The notes beneath the pieces were generated by a model. The model had not been told where the DNA came from. It saw nothing but the letters and a program-made list of their open reading frames with translations, and did no database searches. A stretch of 57,088 nucleotides of DNA from Pseudonocardia sp. (GTDB taxonomy: Bacteria > Actinomycetota > Actinomycetes > Mycobacteriales > Pseudonocardiaceae): assembly GCA_029263115.1 (NCBI GenBank), contig JAJCYC010000019.1, positions 1 through 57,088 on the forward strand, written 5' to 3'. Positions within the stretch are counted from its first letter, which is position 1. Each line of letters opens with the position of its first letter. A program made the translations under genes and the position numbers. Of the stretch, positions 9,023-17,591 are shown piece by piece.

Positions 9023-9673
9023 TCAGCGGCCGACCAGTCCCCCCTCGGCCGCCAGCAGACCCGCCTGGGTGCGGTTCTCGCAGTCCAGCTTCACCAGGAT
9101 CCGGGACACGTAGCCCTTCACCGTCGTCTCGGACAGGTGCAGCCGGCGGGCGATCTGGGCGTTGGACAACCCGCCGCCGAGGCAGGTCAACACGTCGGTC
9201 TCCCGGTCGGTGAGCTCGCGGATCAGGGTCAACGCCCGGTCGCGGCTCTGGTGGCCGTCGACCGAGGCCGCCACCAACCGGCGGGCGGCGGCCGGGGAGA
9301 GCACGGTGTGTCCGTCCGCGGCCACCCGCACCAGGCCGATCAGGTCCTCCGGTGGGGTCGACTTGACCAGGAACCCGGACGCTCCGGCCCGTAGCGCCCG
9401 GATCACGTACTGGTCGGCGTCGAAGGTGGTCAACGCGACCACCGCCGGCGGCTCCGGCGACGCCACGATCCGGGTGATCGCGGTCAGCCCGTCCACCCCG
9501 GGCATCCGCAGGTCCATCAGCACCACCCGGGGCCGGTGCCGGACCACCGCCTCGACCGCCGCCGCGCCGTCGTGCGCCACCGCGACCACGTCGATGTCCT
9601 CGGCCGACCCGAGGATCGTGCGCAGGTGGGCGCATACCATCGGTTCGTCGTCCACCACCACGACCCGGATCAC
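9023..9673 (-). CDS. NarL/LuxR-family response regulator
   Basis: The 216-residue protein has a receiver domain at 1-120, with acidic pocket DDE, phosphoacceptor Asp in LMDLRMPGVDG, Thr in ALTTFD and Lys in FLVKST. A LuxR-type HTH follows at about 150-210 (LTDRETDVLTCLGGGLSN, then IARRLHLSETTVKGYVSRILVKL). It is the partner of the histidine kinase immediately upstream: the GTG start overlaps the kinase stop by 4 bp (GTGA). Signal and targets are unknown. Confidence 0.93.
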   Translation of the reverse strand: MIRVVVVDDEPMVCAHLRTILGSAEDIDVVAVAHDGAAAVEAVVRHRPRVVLMDLRMPGVDGLTAITRIVASPEPPAVVALTTFDADQYVIRALRAGASGFLVKSTPPEDLIGLVRVAADGHTVLSPAAARRLVAASVDGHQSRDRALTLIRELTDRETDVLTCLGGGLSNAQIARRLHLSETTVKGYVSRILVKLDCENRTQAGLLAAEGGLVGR

Positions 9674-10926
9674 CGCGCGGGCTCCTTGCGTGACGTGGTA
9701 CCGCCGAGAGCACCGACCGGACGGTCCCGGGTGGGCACGTAGGCCGGCAGCACCGTCTCGACCTCGAACCCGCCGTCGGCGGTCGGCCCGGCCAGGAAGG
9801 TGCCGCTGACCAGGTCGACCCGCTGGCGCAGCCCGAGCAGCCCGGTGCCCGACCCGGCGCCGGCGAGGGCGGCGTCCGCGCCCCGGGCCGGAGCGGTGTT
9901 GCGCACCGTGACCCGGACCCGGTCGGCCCGGTATTCGAGGGTGACCTCGGCCTCCGCCCCCGGGGCGTGCTTGCGCACGTTGGTCAGCGCCTCCTGGACG
10001 ATCCGGTAGGCGGTCCGCGCCACGACCGGGGACGCCAGGTCCGGCCCACCGGTCTGGGTCAGCCACACCCGTACACCCACCGAATCGGACTCCGCCACCA
10101 GGTCGGCGAAGTCGGGCGCCGCTGCCTGACCGCCGGCCCTCGGCACCACGTCGTCCTCCGCAACCGCGTCCGGGGCGGTGCGCAGCACGCCGACCAGGTC
10201 GCGCAGTTCCTCCAACGCCTGGCAGCCGGCGGCCCGCAGGTCCTCGGCCGCGGCCCGGGTGCCCGGGTCGGTCGCCGTCACGCCCAGTGCCCCGGCCTGC
10301 AGCACCATCAGGCTGACCCGGTGGGTCACCACGTCGTGCATCTCGGCGGCCAACCGCACCCGCTCCTCCACCCTCGCCCGCTCGGCGACCCGGTGCTGCT
10401 CCCGCTCGGCCCGTTCCACCCGCTCGTTCAGCGCGGCCACATAGGTGCCGAGCAGCGCCGGCAGCACCACGATGACCCCGGTTCCGATGGCGACCTCCAG
10501 GGTGGGCGCCAGCGGGCGGGCCGCGACGACGGCGATGACGCCGGTCATCACCAGAGCGCGACGGCGGTCGGCTCCGTAGACCATCGCGCTGTATACCGCG
10601 AACGGTGTGGCCAGCATGGCCCACACCCGCGTCGGGTCCAGTGTCGCGGCCAGCAGATCCGGCGCTACCCGGCCGGCCATGTGCAGCCCGATGGTGCTCA
10701 GCAGCATCACCAGCAGCACGCTCAGCGGGGCGGTCCGGCGCAGCAGCAGGGTGAGCGCCACGGCCGACTGGAGGACGAACCCCCGGGGGCCGTACGCGTG
10801 GACCATCGGCCAGAGCACCAACAGCAGCAGCAGGTGCACGACCACAACGAGCAGGACGTCGAGCATCGTGTCCCGATCTCGCGTCCACAGACACGTCCAC
10901 CGTCGGGAGCGGCCCGGCCCGTCCAT
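9670..10926 (-). CDS. DesK/NarX-like sensor histidine kinase (HisKA_3 type)
   Basis: This membrane kinase phosphorylates the LuxR-type regulator encoded next to it. About five hydrophobic segments fill residues 20-165. The dimerisation box AAEMHDVVTHRVSLMV with the phospho-His follows, then the N-box region IVQEALTNVRKHAPGA, and the ATPase G-box GTGLLGLRQRV. The ATG at 10926 is preferred because TACCGT stands exactly 7 nt upstream, the leaderless arrangement seen at several genes here; the ATG at 10866 is the alternative and also leaves a complete protein. No extracytoplasmic sensor domain is visible, so the signal is probably sensed in the membrane. Confidence 0.9.
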   Translation of the reverse strand: MDGPGRSRRWTCLWTRDRDTMLDVLLVVVVHLLLLLVLWPMVHAYGPRGFVLQSAVALTLLLRRTAPLSVLLVMLLSTIGLHMAGRVAPDLLAATLDPTRVWAMLATPFAVYSAMVYGADRRRALVMTGVIAVVAARPLAPTLEVAIGTGVIVVLPALLGTYVAALNERVERAEREQHRVAERARVEERVRLAAEMHDVVTHRVSLMVLQAGALGVTATDPGTRAAAEDLRAAGCQALEELRDLVGVLRTAPDAVAEDDVVPRAGGQAAAPDFADLVAESDSVGVRVWLTQTGGPDLASPVVARTAYRIVQEALTNVRKHAPGAEAEVTLEYRADRVRVTVRNTAPARGADAALAGAGSGTGLLGLRQRVDLVSGTFLAGPTADGGFEVETVLPAYVPTRDRPVGALGGTTSRKEPAR

Positions 10927-11124
10927 GGAGGCGACGGTACCCACTCGGACCGGTTCGGGCCGGCGGATCCGGGCCGGACCACATCCTTCGGGCGGGTGGA
11001 CCGGGCCGAAAGTCGGACCCGGAGCGGAATCGGGCACAACCGGCACTGGACATCCGGGCATCGGCGGTTCAGCCTGGAACACGACCGGCGCTCGCCGGTG
11101 CCGCCACGCACGGGGAGGCCACGG

Positions 11125-11292
11125 ATGTACCTGGGCAACAGGCTCGCGGTCGGTGAGGCCGTAGACTGCGGTGTCGTCGACCGCGGCGACGTCGACCGCG
11201 GCGACCAGATCCCGGCGCCGGAACCGGCACCAGAGCCGACCCGGGTCCAGGCCGGGAGCACGGTCGATCCGGTCACGGCCACCGCGCACTGA
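11125..11292 (+). CDS. Small unknown protein, 55 residues
   Basis: An ATG at 11125 is preceded by a strong GGGGAGG ribosome site with good spacing. The protein begins MYLGNRLAVGEAVDCG and continues with two VDRGD repeats and a Pro/Glu-rich tail. It ends 3 nt before the GTG of the next gene, so the pair is probably one transcript. No known family was recognised; size, ribosome site and spacing are the support. Confidence 0.6.
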   Translation: MYLGNRLAVGEAVDCGVVDRGDVDRGDQIPAPEPAPEPTRVQAGSTVDPVTATAH

Positions 11293-11295
11293 CCC

Positions 11296-12078
11296 GTGGC
11301 GGGTTGGCTGCCCGTCCGGAGGATCCCCCGGGAACGACCGGCCGGGCCGCTGCGCGGCCACAAGCTGGCCCACCCGATGATCTCCGCGGACGGCACCCGG
11401 GCCGGGTTCGGCGGCGTCACGCTCGGCCGGGCCACCGTGTACGGCGCGGTCGCCGACGCGGAGTGCGCCCAGGGCGGTCGGCACCGCTGCCCGTCCCGGT
11501 GGTGCGACTGCGGCTTCTACTGCGTGCATACCCTCGATGACGCGCGGGCGCTGGCCTGCGACCCCGACTACCGGTACGCCGTGGTGCTCGACGTCGCCGC
11601 GTCCGGCCGGTTCATCCGCTACGAGCGGGGTCTGCGCTACGCCCGCCAGCGGGTCACCGCCGTCCGGGTGGGCCGGTGCGCCTGCGGCCAGCGCGCGCGG
11701 GTGTTCACCGGGACCGGCGGCGGGACGGTGGGCTGGCGTCGCCTGGTCCCGGTCTGTGCGCGGTGCGCCGGAGCCCGACCAGTGGTCAGCCTGGGCGCGT
11801 TCTCCCGCATGCTCGCCGGCGTCCCGGTCCACAGCGACCCGCCGGATGCGACAGGCGAGCCGCTGACCACCGCCGCCGAACCCCGCTCCGACCTCGGGCG
11901 CCCCGGGCCGTCGGATCAGCCGGCGCCGCCGATCCCCCGCCAGATCACCGCCGCCGAGGCGCCGGACATGTCCGGGGTGCCCGCCGAGGCACTGGTGCCG
12001 CTGCTGAACGCCGAGGTCGCGCTGCTGCAGGCCCGGCTGGACGAGGTGCAACGACAACTGTCCCGGCTCATCCCCTGA
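11296..12078 (+). CDS. Cysteine-rich protein of unknown function
   Basis: The 260-residue protein begins with a Gly/Arg-rich region. A Cys cluster at about residues 58-76 follows (CAQGGRHRC, then PSRWCDCGFYCVH), with further pairs CACG near 126 and CARC near 155, suggesting bound zinc or another metal. A Pro-rich linker leads to a C-terminal amphipathic helix (LVPLLNAEVALLQARLDEVQ) likely to form a coiled coil. It follows a 55-residue gene with a 3-nt gap. The function is unknown. Confidence 0.65.
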   Translation: MAGWLPVRRIPRERPAGPLRGHKLAHPMISADGTRAGFGGVTLGRATVYGAVADAECAQGGRHRCPSRWCDCGFYCVHTLDDARALACDPDYRYAVVLDVAASGRFIRYERGLRYARQRVTAVRVGRCACGQRARVFTGTGGGTVGWRRLVPVCARCAGARPVVSLGAFSRMLAGVPVHSDPPDATGEPLTTAAEPRSDLGRPGPSDQPAPPIPRQITAAEAPDMSGVPAEALVPLLNAEVALLQARLDEVQRQLSRLIP

Positions 12079-12099
12079 CCACCGGCGGCCGGACCCGGC

Positions 12100-13257
12100 T
12101 CAGAGCGACGCGTACAGGGTGCGTTCGAACTCCCGGCACACAGCGGTCGCCGCCGGTCCGGCGAACGGCAGGAACTGGCTGTGCATCGCGGCGGTCACAC
12201 CGTTGGCCGGATCGACCCAGAAATGGCTGTTGAACACCCCCGACCAGCCCGCGGCGCCGCACCCGCGGCCACCGGGCCGTTCCCGGTTGCCGACGAAGAC
12301 CCCCAGCCCCCAGCCGACGTCGCGCCCGGGGGCGCAGTCGTGGATCATCACCGGATCAGCGGTGCGCAGGATGGCCGGCACCCGCAGCCCGCCGAGCTGG
12401 TCGCTGAACATCGCGGCCACAGTGGCCGGCTCGAGGATCACCGCATCGCCGAGCGAGCCGCCAGCCAGCAGCATCCGCTGGAAGGCCAGGAAGTCCCTCG
12501 GCGTGCTGTAGAGCCCGTGCCCGCCGGACCACCAGTCCGGGTCACGGCTCCAGTCCATCCGGGTGGCCACCCAGCCGGCGTCCGGGTCCCACACGTGCAC
12601 CGGAACCAGGTGCTCGCGACACTCCTCGGTCAGGGCGAAGCCGGTGTGGTGCATGCCCAGCGGGCCGAGGACGTGCGCGTCGAGGTAGGCGTCCAGCGAC
12701 AGACCGCTCGCGGCCTCCACCACCCTGCCCAGCCAGTCCGGGCCGATCCCGAAGCCGAACCGGGTGCCCGGGTCGGCGGTCATCGGCGCGGCGAACGCCG
12801 CGTCGGACCCGGAGAGCACGTTCGGAGTGCCGGTGACCGACTCCCAGCGCAGCAGGTCGGGGTCGAGGAACCAGTAGCCCAGTCCGCTGGTGTGGGTGAG
12901 CAGTTGACGCACGGTGGCCCGGGCACCCGCCGGGCGCACTTTCGGGCTGTCCCCGTCGAACCCCTCGAGCACCCGGAGCCGGACGAACTCCGGGCAGTAC
13001 AGGTCCACCGGCGCGTCCAGTTCCAGGCACCCCCGTTCCCGCAGTTGCAGGGCGGCGACGGCGGTCACGGTTGCGGTCATGGAGGCGAGCCGCAGCACCG
13101 AGTCGGCGGTGACCGGACCCGGCCGGTCGGCCACCCGGGGACCGGCCGCGCCCTCGTAGACCACCCCGTCCCCGTCCGCCGCGAGCGCGACCACCTGCGG
13201 CAGCGCGCCGGAGCGGACCGCGTCGCGCAGCACCCGGTCGACCGCCGCCGCGTGCAT
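12100..13257 (-). CDS. Beta-lactamase-like serine hydrolase, SxxK motif degenerate
   Basis: The 385-residue protein is of the class C beta-lactamase/EstB esterase superfamily and looks cytoplasmic. Family segments are GCLELDAPVD, LLTHTSGLGYWFLDPD, GFGIGPDWLGRVVEAASGLSLD, WSGGHGLYSTPRDFLAFQRML and GWSGVFNSHFWVDPANGV. In the catalytic motif LASMTATVTAV the Lys expected after SMT is Ala62 (GCA codon); Ser59 is kept. The Lys is the general base in this superfamily, so the protein is probably inactive or works differently. The ATG has an excellent GAGGAGG ribosome site, which argues that it is still expressed. Confidence 0.8.
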   Translation of the reverse strand: MHAAAVDRVLRDAVRSGALPQVVALAADGDGVVYEGAAGPRVADRPGPVTADSVLRLASMTATVTAVAALQLRERGCLELDAPVDLYCPEFVRLRVLEGFDGDSPKVRPAGARATVRQLLTHTSGLGYWFLDPDLLRWESVTGTPNVLSGSDAAFAAPMTADPGTRFGFGIGPDWLGRVVEAASGLSLDAYLDAHVLGPLGMHHTGFALTEECREHLVPVHVWDPDAGWVATRMDWSRDPDWWSGGHGLYSTPRDFLAFQRMLLAGGSLGDAVILEPATVAAMFSDQLGGLRVPAILRTADPVMIHDCAPGRDVGWGLGVFVGNRERPGGRGCGAAGWSGVFNSHFWVDPANGVTAAMHSQFLPFAGPAATAVCREFERTLYASL

Positions 13258-13408
13258 GGGCGAGCCTCCTCGGCATCGCTGTGATTTAGGTCATATCTTG
13301 CTCGGAGAAGGCTGTCCGGTCAACGGCAGTCTCACCTCCGACCGCATGTTTCGGCCACGTGACGAAGATGGACTCGACTAAACGGCGGGCAGCAGGGAAA
13401 GTGTCAGG

Positions 13409-14260
13409 ATGTCGCTCGGTTGCCTGCTCACCGCCATCGTCACGCCCTTCGACGCCGACCTGGCCGTCGACGAGCGGGCATTCGTGAACCTCATGCACCA
13501 TCTCGCCGCGCACGGCTCCGACGGGTTCGTGGTCTGCGGCACCACCGGCGAGGCCTCGACCCTGGAGGACCACGAACATCTGCGGGTCGTGGAGCTGGCC
13601 TGCCAGGAACGGCCGCCCGGCACCACGATCATCGCGGGCACCGGCTCGAACAACACCCGGCACGCGTGCCACATGACCGAGAAGGCCACCGAGCTCGGGG
13701 TGGACGGCATCCTGTCCGTCACCCCGTACTACAATAAGCCGAACCGGCGCGGCCTGGTCGCCCACTACCGGGAGATCTCCCAGGCGACCGACAAGCCGAT
13801 CGTGCTGTACAACATCCCGTCCCGTGTCGTGCTCGACGTCCCCAACGACGTGCTGGCCGAACTGGCCCAGATCGACCGGGTCGACTACGTCAAGCAGGCC
13901 AACAACGCCAACCTCGCCCAGGTCGACGGGCTCGGCCTCTACGCCGGCAACGACGAGGTGTTCGCCCGCACGCTCGACCTGGGTGGCCTCGGAGGAATCC
14001 TGGTGGCCAGCCACGTGGTCGGCGAGCAGATGCGCCGGATGGTCGACGAGCCGCACAACCGGGCGGAGATCGACGCGTCGCTGCAAGAGATGTTCCAGGC
14101 GATGGGGGTCACCACCAACCCGATCCCGGTCAAGGCGGCGCTGAACCTGCTCGGGCACAAGGTCGGAGGCCTGCGGCTGCCGATGACCGAAGCCGACGAG
14201 TCCGAGACCACCGTCGTGCGCACCGCGCTGGAGAACCTCGGCCTGCTCGGCCGCCACTGA
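13409..14260 (+). CDS. dapA: 4-hydroxy-tetrahydrodipicolinate synthase (DapA family)
   Basis: This TIM-barrel aldolase condenses pyruvate with aspartate semialdehyde in lysine and diaminopimelate synthesis. Visible motifs are GTTGEASTL, SVTPYYNKPNRRGL (Tyr), VLYNIPSRV and DYVKQANN with the Schiff-base Lys. The length of 283 residues is normal. DapA-like aldolases with other substrates share these motifs; no lysine-pathway gene is adjacent, so a second DapA paralog is possible. An AGGGAAAG site precedes the ATG. Confidence 0.88.
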   Translation: MSLGCLLTAIVTPFDADLAVDERAFVNLMHHLAAHGSDGFVVCGTTGEASTLEDHEHLRVVELACQERPPGTTIIAGTGSNNTRHACHMTEKATELGVDGILSVTPYYNKPNRRGLVAHYREISQATDKPIVLYNIPSRVVLDVPNDVLAELAQIDRVDYVKQANNANLAQVDGLGLYAGNDEVFARTLDLGGLGGILVASHVVGEQMRRMVDEPHNRAEIDASLQEMFQAMGVTTNPIPVKAALNLLGHKVGGLRLPMTEADESETTVVRTALENLGLLGRH

Positions 14261-14273
14261 CCCGGCCGGGTCA
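14258..14273. other. 16-bp perfect palindrome spanning two convergent stop codons
   Basis: TGACCCGGCCGGGTCA is fully palindromic and contains the TGA of dapA on the plus strand and the TGA of the YjbR remnant on the minus strand. It could act as a short bidirectional terminator stem. Confidence 0.4.
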
Positions 14274-14395
14274 GCCGTTCAGCAGGGCCGCCAGCCGCGC
14301 GGGCGCGATCAGCCTCGCCGATGGCTGAGCCGCTCGGTCACCTCGGACAGCGCCAGGCACAGCGCCCGCAGCCGCTCCACCGGCGCGCCGCTCAC
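14271..14395 (-). pseudogene. MmcQ/YjbR-family remnant (N- and C-terminal ends only)
   Basis: From a GTG at 14395, which overlaps the stop of the dehydrogenase gene, the frame reads VERLRALCLALSEVTERLSH, the typical N-terminus of MmcQ/YjbR proteins, then stops at 28 residues. In another frame the next codons read ARLIAPARLAALLNG before a TGA at 14271-14273, the typical C-terminus of the same family. About two thirds of the usual ~120-residue gene is missing in between. This is a clear deletion plus frameshift. Confidence 0.7.
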
Positions 14396-15333
14396 CGGGA
14401 CACCACGTTGCGCAGCGCACGCCCGGCCAGCAGAGCCGTGAGGTTCTCCGCGACGAGCGCGGCGTGCGCCCGGGGCCGACCGCCGGCGGCGTGCGGGGTG
14501 ATGATCACGTTCGGGGACTCCCACAGCGGCGAGTCGGCCGGCAGCGGCTCGGTGGCGAACACGTCCAGCGCGGCCCCGGCCAGCCGGCCGGAGCGCAGAG
14601 CCTCGCCCAGCGCATCCTCGTCCACGGTACTGCCGCGCCCGACGTTCACCACCCACGCCCGGGCCGGCAACCGGGCGAGCAGGGCGGCGTCCAGCGCCTG
14701 CCGGGTGTCCGGTGCCTGCGGCAGGATCATGATCAGTACGTCGGTGTCGGGCAGCTCGCCGGGCAGCTCCGCCGTGGAGACCACCCGGTAGCCGGCGCGT
14801 TCGCCGCCGGCCCGGGCCGCCCCGGTCACCGTCGCGCCCAGCGCACTCAGGTGCGGCGCGAGGCACGCCGCGATCGCGCCGAAACCCCAGATCAGCACCC
14901 GGGCCCCGGACAGGGTCTCGACCCGGCCGTCCGCCCCCTCGATCCGGACTCCGCCCAGGTCGGCGCGCCAGCGGTGCTCGAGCTGCGCCGGGATCAGCTG
15001 ATGCAGGCCGCGCAACCCGGCGAGCACCAGCATCAGTGCGTGCTCGGCCACCGTCTCGTCGTGCAGCGACCGACCCGAGGTGAGGACCACCCGCGACTCG
15101 AAGCCCGCAGCCAGCTCGACGTCCGGACCCGCGGCGAGGCTCTGCACCCAGCGCAGGTCGGTCAGCCGACGCGCGGCCTGCCCCATCAGCTCCACCGTGC
15201 TGCCCCAGGACACCAGCACCTCGGCATCGAGGTGTCCGTCCGGGATGGGGGCCCCCGGGTCGTAGTCGACGAGCTCGACCCCGGACGGCACCTCCGGGCG
15301 CCCGGCGACGTTGGTCGGGTAGAGCAGCTTCAC
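14392..15333 (-). CDS. D-isomer-specific 2-hydroxyacid dehydrogenase
   Basis: The 313-residue NAD-dependent dehydrogenase has a Rossmann segment VLIWGFGAIAACLAPHL near 147-163 (one Gly of GxGxxG is Ala), the catalytic region VVNVGRGSTVDEDAL and the HAAGG segment with the catalytic His. The substrate is not predictable. The GTG start at 15333 has TAGAGT 7 nt upstream, consistent with a leaderless transcript. The stop overlaps the start of the decayed YjbR gene by 4 bp, so the two once formed an operon. Confidence 0.88.
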   Translation of the reverse strand: MKLLYPTNVAGRPEVPSGVELVDYDPGAPIPDGHLDAEVLVSWGSTVELMGQAARRLTDLRWVQSLAAGPDVELAAGFESRVVLTSGRSLHDETVAEHALMLVLAGLRGLHQLIPAQLEHRWRADLGGVRIEGADGRVETLSGARVLIWGFGAIAACLAPHLSALGATVTGAARAGGERAGYRVVSTAELPGELPDTDVLIMILPQAPDTRQALDAALLARLPARAWVVNVGRGSTVDEDALGEALRSGRLAGAALDVFATEPLPADSPLWESPNVIITPHAAGGRPRAHAALVAENLTALLAGRALRNVVSR

Positions 15334-15423
15334 CCGGCCGACTCTAGGCGCCGGTGGCCCACCTCGGCGGGCCCGGCCCGCTAGGGTCGGGGCCCGCGTT
15401 GTACCTCGACCGTCGGGGGACGG

Positions 15424-16455
15424 ATGCCGATCCTGCTGGTCCGGTTGTGGCGGCTCGCCCATCACCGGTTGCGGGGCTGGCCGCTGCCCGTCGCGGTGGC
15501 CGGCACGATCTTCGTCACCAGCTGGGCCGCGATCGCGCTGCTGGAGCCGGACAACGACATCGACCAACCGGAGAACTTCTGGTGGTGGTTCCTGGTGACC
15601 ACCTCCACGGTCGGCTACGGCGACCTGTTCCCGAAGTCGACCGGCGGCCGGATCGTCGCCGCCTACGTGATCGTCGGCGGCGTCGCGACGCTCACCATTC
15701 TGTTCAGCCAGCTGTCCGGTTACCTGCAGACGGTGAAGGGACGACGCATGCGAGGCACAGCCCGGCTCGACCGCGACGGCCACATCGTGCTGATCGGCTA
15801 CCGCGCCGGCCGCACCGAACGGATCGTCGCGGAACTGGTGCACGACCAGCGCCGGCAGGTGGTGCTGTGCGCGGGCCTCGAGGTGCCCGAGCACCCGATG
15901 GCCGACCACCCGCTGGTGGCGTTCGTGCGCGGTGAGCCGAGCGGTGCCGACGTCATGTCCCGGGCGGCCGTCGGCTCGGCGGACACCGTGATCATCGACG
16001 TGGACGACGACAATGCGGCGCTGGCCGTGGCGCTGGCGGTCGACCACACGAGCCCGGGCGTGCACACCGTGGTCGGCCTGCGCGACCTGGAGCGGCGCGA
16101 GCAGCTCCGGTACGTCAACCCTGCTTTCCAGTGCGTGCCGTGGCACCAGCCCTACATGCTCAGCGAGGAGGCACTCGACCCGGGGATCACCGAGGTGTAC
16201 GCCGATCTGATGTCCAGCGCCGGCCATGGCAACACCTACTCCGCGGCCATGCCCGCCTCGCTCGTTGGGCAAACCTTCGGCGAATGCCAGAGCTGGTTCG
16301 GCCGCTCCTTCGCCGCGACGATCATCGCCGTGCGCGACCCCGACGGGGTGCGGGTCAATCCCGGGTGGGACACCGCGATGGCCCCCGGCACGACCGTGTA
16401 CTACCTGGCCGCACGCCGGATCGAGCAGGCGGCGCTGGAACGCCGGCGACGGTAG
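15424..16455 (+). CDS. Potassium channel with RCK (TrkA-N) domain
   Basis: This is a two-helix K+ channel subunit of 343 residues. TM1 lies at about 22-41, the pore loop holds the selectivity filter TVGYGD at 62-67, and TM2 is at about 75-98. The cytoplasmic part binds a nucleotide or ion through an RCK domain (GHIVLIGYRAGRTERIV, DTVIIDVDDDNAALAVALA) and ends with a TrkA-C-like region. The ATG follows a GGGGGA ribosome site. It is divergent from the dehydrogenase gene. Confidence 0.92.
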   Translation: MPILLVRLWRLAHHRLRGWPLPVAVAGTIFVTSWAAIALLEPDNDIDQPENFWWWFLVTTSTVGYGDLFPKSTGGRIVAAYVIVGGVATLTILFSQLSGYLQTVKGRRMRGTARLDRDGHIVLIGYRAGRTERIVAELVHDQRRQVVLCAGLEVPEHPMADHPLVAFVRGEPSGADVMSRAAVGSADTVIIDVDDDNAALAVALAVDHTSPGVHTVVGLRDLERREQLRYVNPAFQCVPWHQPYMLSEEALDPGITEVYADLMSSAGHGNTYSAAMPASLVGQTFGECQSWFGRSFAATIIAVRDPDGVRVNPGWDTAMAPGTTVYYLAARRIEQAALERRRR

Positions 16456-16555
16456 GCTCGTCCACCCGATCTCGAGGAGCACAGCGACTGAGCACCCCGA
16501 CCACGACCTCGTGACCGGGGTGGCACCATGCCGGCCAAGGCAGACCGGGTCCGCC

Positions 16556-16578
16556 GGATCGCCTGATCCCGGCGATCC
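16556..16578 (-). terminator. Hairpin after the DUF2188 protein gene
   Basis: GGATCGCC and GGCGATCC form a perfect 8-bp stem with a 7-nt loop, immediately after the stop of the minus-strand gene that ends at 16579. There is no U-tract, as is usual in actinobacteria. Confidence 0.55.
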
Positions 16579-17397
16579 CTACCGGTCGCCGGCCAGCACG
16601 TCCGCCGAGCGGCGCGCGGTGCGGGCACCCCGCGAGCTGACCGCCCCGACCGTGCCGAGCGTGGCCCGTGCACCGACCTCGACGGCCCGGCCGGCGACCC
16701 GGACCGGGTTCGCCGCCCGGGCCAGCCGCAGCACCGCGTCGAGTAGTCGCTCGGTGGAGGTGTCCAGCGGTCGGGCTGCGCGCTCGGTGACGTCGCGCAC
16801 CTGGCGGGCCGTCCGAGCGGCGGTGGTGTCCAGCTGCCGGCCCCAGCGCTCGCCACTCGCAGCGCCGTCCCGTAGGGCCTCGCCGGCCCGGTCGGTGGTC
16901 TCCTCCCACGCCTCGCCCGCCCGGTCGGTGGCGTCGTCGAACGCCTCGCCCGCTCGATCGGTGGCGTCATCGAGGGCCTCGCCCGCGCGGTCCGCTGCGT
17001 CCCGCAGCGCCCGTCCGGCCCGGTCGGCGGGGTCGGCGACCGTGTCGCGGGCCCGGCCGACCGCCTCGCCGGCGTCGTCGGCCGCGTCCGTGGCGATCCG
17101 GGTGGCCTCGTCGGCAACCGACCGCGCCGTCGCCCCGGCCCCTGCCGCAGCCGCCGCGGCGGTGGCCTTCGCGGCCTCGGCGGTGGTGTTCTCCGCACCG
17201 GAGTCGACCGTCCTGGTCTCACGTACCTGGCCGTCGCTGCCGTGGATCACCACCTGGCCGCCGCCGTCGTTGGCCACGATCTCGACCGCGCGCCTGATCG
17301 CCTCGGCCTGGGTGCCGGCCTTCGCGCTCGGCCGCTGCGCATCTTCCTTCTCGACGTGCCATCCGTTGTTTGCGGGAACGACGTGACGGTCCGACAT
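16579..17397 (-). CDS. DUF2188 protein with 11-residue amphipathic repeats
   Basis: Residues 1-60 form a DUF2188 domain (HVVPANNGWHVEKEDAQRPS, then AEAIRRAVEIVANDGGGQVV, then IHGSDGQVRE). An Ala-rich helix follows, and then a run of 11-residue repeats of the form DRAGEAxDDAT, with the DRAG motif at residues 125, 136, 147, 158 and 169. Such 11-mers make long amphipathic helices as in LEA group 3 and apolipoprotein-like proteins, so membrane binding or stress protection is a reasonable inference. The length is 272 residues. The ATG at 17397 has a GGAGG ribosome site; no signal peptide is present. Confidence 0.8.
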   Translation of the reverse strand: MSDRHVVPANNGWHVEKEDAQRPSAKAGTQAEAIRRAVEIVANDGGGQVVIHGSDGQVRETRTVDSGAENTTAEAAKATAAAAAAGAGATARSVADEATRIATDAADDAGEAVGRARDTVADPADRAGRALRDAADRAGEALDDATDRAGEAFDDATDRAGEAWEETTDRAGEALRDGAASGERWGRQLDTTAARTARQVRDVTERAARPLDTSTERLLDAVLRLARAANPVRVAGRAVEVGARATLGTVGAVSSRGARTARRSADVLAGDR

Positions 17398-17591
17398 GAT
17401 CGACCTCCGTGATCGGGTGGACCCCGGGGACTCCGGTGGCCCACCCGCCTGGTACCCGCTCACCGCCCGCCGCACGACCGACGTAACCAAGGTCACGCCG
17501 GGGCTCGGTCCCGAGCGGGGAGCACTCCGGCGGGATGACCAGCACGACGGTGGAAGCGCTCACCGTAGGCGCGGCTCGGACCGCGAAGCTG

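Noticed and set aside
9670-12057. Kinase gene starting far upstream at 12057
   Set aside because: The upstream part is antisense to the Cys-rich protein gene and contains no kinase sequence.
15334-16482. N-terminal extension of the hydroxyacid dehydrogenase through the K+ channel gene
   Set aside because: The extension is antisense to the channel; the family starts at the GTG at 15333, which has its own -10 element.
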